DNA from: Gossypium raimondii
Taxonomy: Eukaryota; Streptophyta; Magnoliopsida; Malvales; Malvaceae
Direction of reading: 5' to 3'
Assembly (NCBI RefSeq): GCF_025698545.1
Contig: NC_068567.1
Location: 3,162,001-3,226,000 of the forward strand
Length of the DNA stretch: 64,000 nucleotides
The translations under genes were made by a program, and so were the position numbers. The notes beneath the pieces were generated by a model. It was not told the origin of the DNA, made no database searches, and saw only the letters and a program-made list of their open reading frames with translations. Below, piece by piece: positions 1 to 10,481 of the stretch. Positions within the stretch are counted from its first letter, which is position 1. Each line of letters starts with the position of its first letter.

Positions 1-1757
1 CTTTCAACCGAACAACCTTCTCTGTTATTCTAGTACCACAAATCACTTCAGGTGTGGGGCTGAAACAATCACGAATCAAACATAAAACCAGAAACAATTT
101 TCTTTACTTTCAGTAGGAAAGTAAATATCTCTTTTAATAGAATCTGGTTGAATTTTTATTCCTAAAAAGTATAATTTATACTTAGAAATAAATTCTCACT
201 ATTTTCGGACAGAATAACAATATTGAAAACTTATGTTATTTTAGTCCTACCAGTGCCATCTATTTATAGGGATATATAAAAGAATCTTGGTTGAATTTGT
301 AGAATACAAATAATATTTATTTGAGAGAAAAACTAGTCCCTTAGTTCTACTAGGAGAGAGGGGTGGCACACCTTAATATTTAATTTGGGTGTGCCACCCC
401 ATCATACATATTATGAGGGATTTTGGGTCTCTCCTGTATTGAGTCAAATTATATGTGTTTTTTAAACTTTTAACCCAATACTTTATAATTTAATTCAACT
501 CAATACATGTTTTTCTATTTTCAAAATAAATATTTTTTATTAAATAAATTTAAATAATTTTCTCAACTCAATTCTAGTTCTGTTAAAGTCATGTCAACTT
601 TACCATAAAATAATCTATAAGAAATATATTTAATTTTCATATTCAATGGATTCACAATGATCAATTAATTTAAATTCATTTTCAAACTTCAATTATTTGA
701 AAATAATAATTTAAAAACTTGAATTAATTCTCTGGTAATTTCCATGCTAAGTGAGAAATCACATTCATTTTCGAGTGTAACACATTCCTCTAACTTTATC
801 ATTTCTATCCATTTCTGTTCATTTGATTCTAAATGCAATTCATTTCTGGTTTCAACGAGCTAGCAGAGGGACCAATTGAGCATATATCATTAAGGCTTCA
901 AATCATTTATAAAGTTCTAGCTTTTCGCCTATTAATTATGAACTTATTTAGTCACGAAGTAATTTCACTATAGTATTGTGACTGAGCTCTCCTTAATTAC
1001 ATGCCACTACTAAAGCTACTTGATCAATACTCATCCAATGATCTTATCATACGTGTGTAACCCTCATAAGATATCCTTAATCTCTTTAGGATAAACTCGT
1101 TCTACGAATGTAATCCTATTTTATCTCATTGTAATCATTACATTTTCCTTCATGAAAATTTAATTACTATCAAATAGTAATTAAGTAATTCATCATAAAG
1201 ACAAACGACCCGTGACCACGTTTACTTTTCATCTATCATGTAATGCCAATGAGAGGATATCATTTACCTATTTATTGGGTTTTAAATTTCACTGTTGTGA
1301 ATTATGCTACATACTATATAAGTCGTATATCCAACACATTAGCTTTCGATTCCTTATCTATTTAAATTCAAGCTTTTACTTACATCAAAATATATGAGTC
1401 ACGCATACATAGTTCATCATCCACTCGGGATTAAGGTATGCCACACTATAAATGTCACAAGTGAATAAATACATAAACAAATTCAAGATCTATTCTACTT
1501 AGGTTTTGTCTAATGTACTGTCAATCCAGTTAGTTACATTTATGTCTCTATCTTCTAGGAGTCATTCTCTCCAATGCTCAAGAAAAAGCATCTCCTCAAT
1601 TGGACTTGATAGATGACATATTAATCTTTCAATTGGTTTGCTCATTTCTAATCAAACAAATGACATGTTTAGATTCATCTACTAATACAAGTTGTTTTTT
1701 CGTATTACGATCCAAACCACGTAAAACAACTTAGTATTAGTTAAACGTTAGGTCACC
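1..1757. other. AT-rich repeat-like DNA without a gene
   Basis: No coding exon can be supported here; the longest frame (1212-1397) has no recognisable motif. On the minus strand a TATA-type box followed by a leader-like stretch lies near 260-275, the arrangement seen in plant LTR promoters. The block could therefore be part of an LTR running off the left edge of the window, but no terminus or target duplication is visible. Nothing else stands out. Confidence 0.35.
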
Positions 1758-1765
1758 AATGAGTC

Positions 1766-2023
1766 CAATGGTGGAGCCAGGGGGCTAAAAGGGCCTTGGC
1801 CCCCCTAAAATGGAAAAAATTTCATTTAGGCCCTTTATAATTTATCAAATTTTAAATTAGTAATGGTACAATTGTACTTTGGCCCCCTAAAAATAATAAA
1901 AATTTGATTTAATCCTTTAAAAATTATAAAGATATAAACTATTAAAATGGTGAAATTGTATTTTTACTATTGTAAAAGTATACAATTTAATTCCGGCCCC
2001 CCAAAAAAATTTTCTCACCACTG
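1766..2023. mobile_element. hAT-type MITE, 258 bp
   Basis: The element is bounded by the 8-mer AATGAGTC at 1758-1765 and again at 2024-2031, the 8-bp duplication size of hAT elements. The ends are imperfect inverted repeats: CAATGGTGGAG on the left, and the right end read in reverse is CAGTGGTGAGA. The interior is non-coding, with C-runs (ggcccccta) alternating with T/A-rich stretches. Related copies with the same style of ends lie at 28757-28999, 37490-37682 and probably 63421-63656. It is non-autonomous. Confidence 0.8.
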
Positions 2024-2031
2024 AATGAGTC

Positions 2032-2688
2032 AATATTTGCTTTCATTTTACTTTGCATGCAAAAACCATTGAGGATAATATACAAAAGGTATTAATATAT
2101 TTTATGGATAATTTTATTAAACTAATTTGTTTGAAAAAATACAAATATACAAACGAATATAATACAATTAGGGCTCTAGATCCAACACTTATTACCATGT
2201 AGAAGTTGCAAAAGTTACTCCCGATATTGATGTTACAAAATTTGGATTGAGTCCTCTTTCCATGTTAATATTGCAAAGTTTGGAATGGATCCTCCCTCAC
2301 CATGTTGAAGTCTCTGGCCATGTTAAGGTTGCAAAGTTTAGAATGAGTCTTCCTCTAGCCATGTTGAAGTTGCAAAAGCTCTTCTTACCATTCAGAACAA
2401 ATCCACCTTGGTCATCACGAATGTGGTTCACCTTACCACGCCAATCTTGAAAAAATCAAACCAATCTCTATCCCGCCATGTTGATGTTAAAAAAATCAAA
2501 ACAAATTGGCCTTACCACGTCAGTGTTAACAAAATGGAAATTAATCTCTACGTCACCACAACATCATATATGCCTCAACCATTGCCAAACCCTTGACGAA
2601 TGATATAGCACATCTTTGTGTCACTCCCAATATATTCCGATGTCTCCAAAAATCTTGAAATCAACTCTTTCTCTCGTCCTAACGGTGC
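2032..2688. repeat. Degenerate short repeats around CCATGTTGAAGTTGCAAA
   Basis: From about 2195 to 2500 the motif CCATGTTGAAGTTGCAAA recurs six or so times in degenerate form at irregular spacing of 25-60 bp, often followed by a pyrimidine-rich TCCTC/TTCCTC tail. No gene is recognisable in the surrounding sequence. The block continues on the far side of the copia insertion at 7494, so it was one contiguous region before that insertion. Confidence 0.45.
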
Positions 2689-2693
2689 ACCTT

Positions 2694-2886
2694 CCTTGAG
2701 GATTTTAAAATAGTAGTTAATAGTTATAGTTAGTTGTTAGCAGTTAGTTAGTTGATAGCTGATACTGCTATTAGTTAGCAGTAACTGGATTTGTAAAATC
2801 TGTATAAATACAAAAAGCTGGTTGTTCAGCAAATCATCTAATATACAAAGAAATTCAGTCATCATATTAAATCATGATTTCTACTA
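2694..2886 (+). repeat. 5' LTR of the copia element
   Basis: The 193-bp direct repeat pairs with 7296-7488. It contains a TATA-like region (CTGTATAAATACA, about 2800-2812) and short TTAGTTAGTTG-type reiterations in its first half. The start (CC) and end (TA) are not the canonical TG/CA; the 3' partner starts TA and ends TA. The boundaries are fixed instead by equal length, alignment, the target duplication and the adjoining primer-binding site. Confidence 0.9.
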
Positions 2887-2899
2887 TGGTATCTGAGCC
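2887..2899 (+). promoter_or_regulatory. Primer-binding site (initiator tRNA-Met type)
   Basis: TGGTATCTGAGCC directly follows the 5' LTR. It matches the usual plant copia primer site TGGTATCAGAGC with one substitution (A to T). It would prime minus-strand DNA synthesis. Confidence 0.85.
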
Positions 2900-2925
2900 A
2901 TAACAATAAAGTTTTTTTTTTACTT

Positions 2926-5900
2926 ATGGCAACTGAAGCTGTTTCTGGTAATGAAATTGAGAATCGTCAATCGTTTAACAACGCAGTTCATGTATATGGT
3001 TCTTTCTTTGGTCCTGACACTGCTTCTTTAAGAAAGATTCAACAATTCCCTAAACATGATACAGTGAAACTTGGTGAGCGTAACTTTCTTTTGTGGAAGC
3101 AACAAGTTCTGTTGATTCTTGAAGGATATGGCCTCCATGAGTTTGTTCTTGGTACGGTTAGCATTCCTCCACAATCTTTACTGATGCAGAAGGTAAACTT
3201 GCTCCCAATCCTGACTTCTTGTTTCATAAAAAACTAGACAAGTTATTAGCCTCTTGGCCGTTGTCCACTATTCGTAATGAGATCTTGGTTCATCTCACTA
3301 ATGCTCGGTCTAACTTCGATGTTTAGAATACTGTTGTTCATCGTTTCGCTTCAAAGTTAAACTTGACAGTTTCTACCTTGCGTCACTCGTTATACTCTCA
3401 GAAAAAGGGTCAATTGACTATGAAAGAATACTTGGCAAAGATTAAAAGTTTGTGTGATACACTTACAGCTACAGGTAATGATGTTTCTAAATAAGAGCGA
3501 ATAAGTATTATTCTTGCTGGTCTGCCTATGAAGTTTGAGTCGATTAAGATTGTGGCCTCTGCAATGAAGGTTCCTCTTGATCTTCTTGCAGAAATGCTCA
3601 CTGATTGTGAAGCTCGACAACAAGAGCTTCTTTCGAATGTGTCTTTTCAGGCTAATTTTGTTCAACAGCGTGGAAATACTGATGACACCATCAGTAAAAG
3701 TGATAGGGGTGCTCGAACTTCTTACAGAGGAAATGGAAGGTTTTCTTGAGGCAGAGGTCGAGGAAGGAAGTTCAGTCATACTAAAACCCAATGTCAATTA
3801 TGTGGGCGAGTTGGTCATACTGTCCAGAAGTGTTATTATCATTTTGATGAAAATTTTGAAGGTGTGTCTCACCAGCCTATGCAGGCTCATTGTCATTAGT
3901 TTCAGGAACCTTCAAAATCTTCTTGTGCAGGACCTCAATGCTGTTCTCATATGAATACTTATATTGGTGCTGCGGCTACTTCCAACCAAAGATCATGTTT
4001 TCCGAATTCTTCAACCGTGTGGTATCCCGATTTAGGAGCATCCAACCATGTTACTAATGATTTGGATAATTTGCAGGGTGCAACACCATATACAGGTAAC
4101 CACAAGCTTTACATGGGGAATGGAGTGTCAGTGCCTGTAGCTCATATTGGCTCAGGTCTTCTTCCAACTGCTAGTAGAGTGTTTCGGATGGAAAATATCC
4201 TATATATTTCTCGCATTTGTAAAAATCTACTGTCTGTAGCTCAATTTGCAAAAGATAATCAAGTTTATTTTGAATTTCATCCTGTGCATTATTTTGTGAA
4301 GGATGTCAAGACAGGGAGCATTTTATTGGTGGTCACATGCATAATGGCCTGTACAAGTTTGATCTGTTTACCTTCCAAATGTTCAACATTGTTGGTTCCT
4401 CTCCTGCCACTGCTCATGTTACTAGTTTGGCACCTCCTGTTTCCAGTAATCGTGTTTTTGATTTGTGGCATCAAAGACTTGGCCACCCTTGTAATAAAAC
4501 TGTTGCTACAGTACTTCAAAAATGTAATATCGTTGACAAGAATTCTCAGCTAAACTCAGTATGTTCTGCGTGTCAGCTTGGAAAAATTCATAAGCTCTAT
4601 TTTTCCCCTCTTCCACTGTGTACTCAACTCTTTTCGAGCTCATTGTAGCTGATCTTTGGGGACCAGCTTCTGTAACCTCTGAAGGACACTCTTACTATAT
4701 TTCATTTGTTAATGCTTACTCTAGATTTACTTGGGTTTATTTTCTTAAACATAAGTCTGAGGCTCTTGCAAAATTTTTACATCTTAAACAGTTTGTTGAA
4801 GTTCAATTTGGCTATCAGGTGAAAGTGCTTCAAACTGATTCGAGGAGAGAGTTTTGGCCTTTTCCTCAAGCCTTGTCTCAATTAGGAGTCCATCATCGCC
4901 TTTCTTGCCCGCATACCTTAGAGCAGAATGGCTTGGTCGAGAGAAAACATAGACATATAGTGGATGTTGGCCTGACATTGTTGGCTCAAGCAAATGTTCC
5001 TATACATCTATGGTCTCATGCCTTTATCACTGCAGTTCACCTCATTAACAGGCTCCCAACACTTGTTCTTAATGGAAAGTCTCCATATGAGATGTTGTAC
5101 AAATCTGTGCTTGCTCCATATGAGATGTTGTACAAATCTGTGCTTGCTTACATGTACTTAAAAGTTTTTGGTTGTCAGTGTTATCCTTATCTTAGTCTAT
5201 TCAACTCTCATAAGTTGCAGTTTCGATCTAAGCCATGTGTTTTTCTTGGCTATAGTCCCATCACAAGGGTTACAAGTGCCTTGATGATAGTGGAAAGCTG
5301 TTTATATCTCGACATGTGGTTTTTGATGAGTCATGCTTTCCTTTTGAGAAGACTGTCAGCTCAGCTAGTACTTCGGATCTCCGTGGAGTTCAATCTCAGT
5401 TCTTGCGTCAACAGTCTCATGTTCCCGTAGTAATGCCTGTAGATCGACCTTTGAATCTGGTTAATTCTGCTCAGCTTGGATCTGGTAATTCTCCTAGTTT
5501 ACAGTTTGGGTCTATTGGTCTGTCTGTTTCACTTGCTATAGATAGCAGTAGTCGATCTGCACCTTCTTTTTCATCACTTTCCCCTCAAGTTGAAGCAGGT
5601 TCTGGTTTTCATTATAGTACTCCAGTTGTTAAGGAAATGTTTGCTCCTTCTGTCAATGTGCATCCGATGTAAACCAGGGCCAAAAATGGTATTATCAAAC
5701 CTCAAATTTTTACAACTGAGCTGCATGTTCCTGAACCAGGAACAATCGATAAAGCCTTCTCTTCTAAGGAATGGACTCGAGCTGCTCAACAAGAGTATGA
5801 TGCGTTGATGAAGAACAACACCTGGGATTTGGTTCCACTACCTGCCAATAGGAGAGCTATGGGGTGCAAGTGGATATTCAAACTTAAGCATCACTCGGAT

Positions 5901-7286
5901 GGGTCTATTGCTCGATATAAGGGTCGTTTGGTGGTAAAAGGTTATCTCCAGGAAACTGGAATTGACTTTCATGAAACTTTTAGCCCAGTTGTAAAACCAG
6001 CCATAATTCGTGTTGTTCTAGCTTTGGCAGTGAAGTTTGGCTGGTAGTTAAGGCAAATTGACGTCAATAATGCCTTCCTTAATGGCAACTTAACTGAAGA
6101 GATCTACATGGTTCAACCTCCTAGTTTTGAGCAGCAACATGGTAGTCAGAACTTGGTATGCAGATTAAAGAAGGTGTTGTATGGCCTTAAACAGGCACCA
6201 CGAGCCTGGTTTTTCAAACTTAGAGACTTCCTACTTTCTTCTCAATTTATGTTAGCTAAGTCAGATGGCTCGTTATTTGTCAAGAGAACTAGAGGTGAAT
6301 TGCTGTATGTATTGGTCTATGTTGATGACATAATTGTCACTGGTAGTCATCAAAGTAGCATTGATGAGTTTGTCCTTGCTTTAGATACAAAGTTTTTTTT
6401 GAAGGATTTAGGGTCACTTAGTTATTTCCTGGGTATTGAAGTCGAGTCTACTACAAATGGGTTGTTCTTGAGTCAACTAAAATATGTTCTTGACCTTTTG
6501 AGGAGGGCTCGAATGGATTGTGCAAAGGGTTCTCCTACACCCATGACTACTTCAACACGTTTATCTCAACATAAAGGCAGTGCTATTGATAATGAGTCTG
6601 ATTACAGGAGCATTGTAGGTGCACTTCAGTATGTTTTTATCACTCGGCCTGATATTACATTTGCTGTAAATAAAGTTTGTCAATTCATGCATCAGCCTCT
6701 TGGTCAGCATTTCAAAGCTGTAAAACGAATTCTTTGATATCTTCAAAACACTATAGAGTATAGTCTTCATTTTACTACTGCTGTCAACTTAGACCTAGTC
6801 GGGTTTTTTGATGCGAACCGGGGGATGGATGTCGACGATAGGCGGTCTACTTCTGGGTTCTGTGTATTTTTTGGTGGTAATCCTGTGGCCTGGGGGTCCA
6901 AGAAACAACAGGTCGTCTCCAGGTCCACTGTAGAGGCTGAGTATCGCGGACTTGCTCATGCAGTTACTAAGGTCGTGTGGCTCGAGTCTCTGTTGTCTGA
7001 GTTGCATGTTGTTCCTTCCAAGAAAGCTACAGTGTGGTGCAATAGTTCTGGGGCTGTTGCTGTGTCAGCCAATCCAAAGTTGCATTCGAAGTTCAAGAAC
7101 GTGGAGTTGGATCTGTTTTTTGTTAGGGAAAAGGTTGCTGCTGGATAGTTGATTGTGGGGCATGTTCCAGCTCAGAACCAAGTAGCAGATATCTTCACAA
7201 AACCCTTGTCTGCTCCTATGTTTACAAAGTTTCGGTCGAGTCTCAAAGTTGTTTCCAAACGAGAACCAACAGCAGAGGTCAAGTAG
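2926..7286 (+). pseudogene. Copia gag-pol polyprotein, broken
   Basis: Reading resumes in homologous frames from ATG 2926 to TAG 7284-7286. Visible blocks are: gag to about 3770; a CCHC zinc knuckle (CQLCGRVGHTVQKC, about 3790-3830); a protease with the motif DLGAS near 4030, where DSGA is usual; integrase with an HHCC region near 4470-4580, a DDE core (VADLWG, LQTD, GLVERKH) and a 33-bp internal duplication at 5083-5148; reverse transcriptase with YVDDIIVTG near 6320; and RNase H ending in DIFTKPL near 7200. In-frame stops occur at 3324, 3492, 3747, 3897, 6045, 6735 and 7146, and there are frame changes in the protease-integrase linker and after 5270. It is a relic. Confidence 0.92.
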
Positions 7287-7295
7287 CTGGAGGCA

Positions 7296-7488
7296 TATTA
7301 AAGATTTTAAAATAGTAGTTAACAGTTATAGTTAGTTGTTAGCAGTTAGTTAGTTGATAACTGGTACTAGTGTTAGTTAGCAGGTACTGGACTTGTAAAA
7401 TCTGTATAAATACAGAAAGCTGGTTGTTCAGCAAATCATCTAATATACTAAGAAATTCAATCATCATATTGAATCATGATTTCTATTA
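7296..7488 (+). repeat. 3' LTR of the copia element
   Basis: This is the 193-bp partner of the 5' LTR. A weak purine-rich tract (GCTGGAGG, about 7286-7293) precedes it as the probable polypurine tract. It is followed by the ACCTT target duplication at 7489-7493. Confidence 0.9.
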
Positions 7489-7493
7489 ACCTT

Positions 7494-8015
7494 CGACTTT
7501 AATGATTGATGGAGCTAATTTTTCGTGGTCTTTAAAATACATGGTTGGTGGGCACCTCATTTTTTGCTTTCGGATGGCTTCGAAATCTTCAACGGATTTA
7601 GACTGTCATAGCCGATGCCTCTTTACTAACCGCAAATCTACAACATAACTATGAAAAAAAAAACAAGATGCAAATCTCTTTCATGATTAGAAAAAATGCG
7701 AAAAAAATGAGGAGAGTCGAATTGCGTGGCGTAGTACCAAATTTCCCACATAGAGTTGACAAGTTGGCATCAGCAGACCAACTAGCAGGAATAGGGGTAT
7801 AACACAAAGGTGGCCGTTGGATTTGGTGCTAACTCTAATCTCTAATTTCGCAAAATAGAGTTGTAGAGGAGTTAGGAAAGTTTGATTTAATACAAAGAAA
7901 GTCGACTGTTTGTTGAATTGTATTTGCTTAATTTGCGGTTAGTAATAGAGATATCTTTTCATTAGCCGCATTTAATTTGAACAACCCTATTTAAAAATTT
8001 TTAATAAACAAATAT
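7494..8015 (+). promoter_or_regulatory. Ancestral upstream region of P450 copy 1
   Basis: No gene is seen. The last bases before the solo LTR contain CAACCCTATTTAAAAA (about 7982-7997). This aligns with CAACCTATTATAAAC at about 15602-15616, the TATA region just upstream of P450 copy 2. The stretch is therefore probably the original promoter of P450 copy 1, now separated from its coding region by 2.4 kb. Confidence 0.5.
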
Positions 8016-10453
8016 TGTCGACACCATTTTTTTGACAAAAACGGAGTCGACTTTGATTTTAAAGATGAAAACGAAAATGGGAGTCGCCACCAATCCTTTT
8101 TGATGAGGTGTGATCGGATCACCTCGAAAAGTGGTTGTTTTTAATAAATGATTTCATTTTATTAAAGCAACGATTTTGGTCCACAAAATTCAAAAAAAGA
8201 GGTTCAGGAGTCGGTTACGTACAAGGAATGATTAGCACCTTCGTAACACCCAAAAATTGGTACCTAGTTGATTAATTAGTGTCTTAGTGTCAAAGATTAA
8301 AAACTTTAAAGAGATTTAAAATACGATCATTTATTGAAATGTTGAAAATTTTCGGAAAAGGGCATATTTCATGTTAATCGAGAAAGAGAATTATATCTAG
8401 TAAGTTAGGACACAATGTCTTTGAATTCCCGATGCGCGAATGAATGCCGAAAATTTACTTATTTAAAAGATATTTAGCTATCTCGAATTTAAAAAAGGGA
8501 TCATGCCCAGTACGTTAGGACACGATCTTTTCTTAATTCCCGAGATCATTTAAAACTTGAGTTTGAAAAGATTCGTGTATTTGGATTTATTGTGAAAATC
8601 GAAACCCAGTAAGTTAGTGTACGACCTTCTTGAATCTAAACACGAGATTTTGCTTATTTGAAAGTCGAAACTTATGCATCGAGATAAATTAATTTAACTC
8701 GAAATAGTAGAAATGAAACACGAGTTTATATGCGTACAAAGCAATATTGAATGCGATAGTGTAAAAATAATACAAATAAAAATGAAGGAATAAAAAGGGA
8801 CAAATTAATAACATGCAAAATAACAAGTATAAGTAAATAAAATTAAAACATTCTTTTAAGATAATAATAAAGACATAAATAAATAAATAAAAGAGATGAA
8901 CAAAATTATAAAAAATATAAAGTAGATATATATATGTGTATTAAAATTATGAAGTATAAAAATATATGTGGATATATATGTATGTGAATTATAAAATATC
9001 TGAAAAATATGTATGTATATATGAATTATGAAATATAAAAACTATATATGTAAAAGAGGGGTATATTTTAAAATATAAAGAATATGTATAAATATGTGTA
9101 TATATTTATGAAAATAAAAGAGGATATATGTAAGTATGTATATATATATAAATTTAAAATATGCATATAAATACATACATGTATATAAATTATAATATAT
9201 ATATATATATAAATGTAAGCGTGTACATGTATGTAAATATTAAATATGTATATATGTATATATATAGCAAAATTTGAAGTAAAAATAAAAATAATATAAT
9301 ATAATATAATATAAGCAATTATATAATAATAATATAATAAGATACATATATTTAAAATTTACATAGCAAGTATAAATATAAATATGATGATAATAACAAT
9401 AATAATAATAATAATAATAATAACAATCACAGGACTAAATTAAAAATAAAACAAAATCTCAGGGGATAAATCAGAAATAAAATAAGGAAAAGGACCGAAT
9501 TACACTACGCGAATGAAACAGAGGGACTGAAGTAGTAAATATCCTGTACTCCAAAACGCATCACTTTGTGTAGGACTAAAATGAAACAGGATTAAAGTTG
9601 TAAGGAAAAATTAAAAGATAAAAAAACTCGATTGCAAACAAATAAAATTTGGAAGGACTAAAAGGGTAAATAACCCAAAAGTCAAAAAGCCTGGATCCCC
9701 TGGCGGGTCGGGTCGCGCGCGGGTCGGGGAAGCCAAAACGGCGTCGTTTTAGCGCCTGGAGCACTTGCCCAAAATGTCGCCGTATCAATAGGCTATTTAT
9801 TTAAGCCAAAATTTTTTCCAAAAAATCTCATTTCTCTCCTCTTTTAAAAAAAACACCTGAAAAACACTCCACTCTCTTCAAAAATTATCCCTATCGGCCC
9901 AAGGTTCCGTCCGCGGCGTTGAAGGTAAAATTTCTTTTAGTTATTTATCTATTTATTTTGAAATAAAAATAAAATAAAATAATGAATAAATAAACAAATC
10001 GAATAAAGGACCTTGATTTTTTTTTGAATCTGTTTCGATCTCTTTGTTTTTTTATTTAGAATCGGTGTCCCCCTTACATTTTTACAACATATCCGGCTTT
10101 ATAGCCGAAAGAACGAAGAAAAAAAAGATTAAAGAAAAATCCTCCTTGCTTCTGTTGTTTACTGTTGTTGCTTTCATTTTTGCAGGTGACCGGCGGCAAA
10201 ACCGTGTCAAACCTTGGGGTGTGCGTCCATTCACGTGGAGGAGGCAGAGGTGATGCGACCGAAGGCCCTAGGTGCGGCGCCTAGGGTTTTTTGGCTGAAA
10301 ATTTTTCTTAGTTTTGGGCTAGGGTTATGTTTGGGCCATGTTGGGCCATTGGGCTGGTAGGTTAGGGGGTTTGGGTTTCTGTTTTGGATAATGGGCTAGT
10401 GGGCTTATTTGTTTTATTTTCTCTGGTGGGCCGAGCAAATTTGGGCTTCTACA
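8016..10453 (+). mobile_element. Solo LTR, 2.44 kb, probably Ty3/gypsy
   Basis: The repeat begins TGTCGACACC and ends TTCTACA. It is flanked by AATAT (8011-8015) and AATAC (10454-10458), a 5-bp target duplication with one mismatch. No second LTR or internal coding region is present, so this is a solo LTR left by LTR-LTR recombination. The middle (about 8860-9430) is very AT-rich with ATATAT, AATAT and AAT microsatellite runs. The last 200 bp are rich in GGGCC/TTGGG motifs. The family call rests on length and style only. It lies 28 bp upstream of the P450 start codon. Confidence 0.8.
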
Positions 10454-10481
10454 AATACGAGAAGAAAACAAGACTGGCGTG

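Larger units (their letters stand above)
2694..7488 (+). mobile_element. Ty1/copia LTR retrotransposon, decayed full-length copy
   Basis: Two 193-bp LTRs (2694-2886 and 7296-7488) flank a gag-pol region in copia order: gag, protease, integrase, reverse transcriptase, RNase H. The flanking pentamer ACCTT (2689-2693 and 7489-7493) is an exact target duplication. A primer-binding site resembling the 3' end of initiator tRNA-Met follows the 5' LTR. The LTRs differ at about 18 of 193 positions by eye, so the insertion is not recent. The coding region has several nonsense codons and frameshifts and cannot encode a full polyprotein, so the element is non-autonomous now. It sits upstream of the P450 pair. 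Confidence 0.95.
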
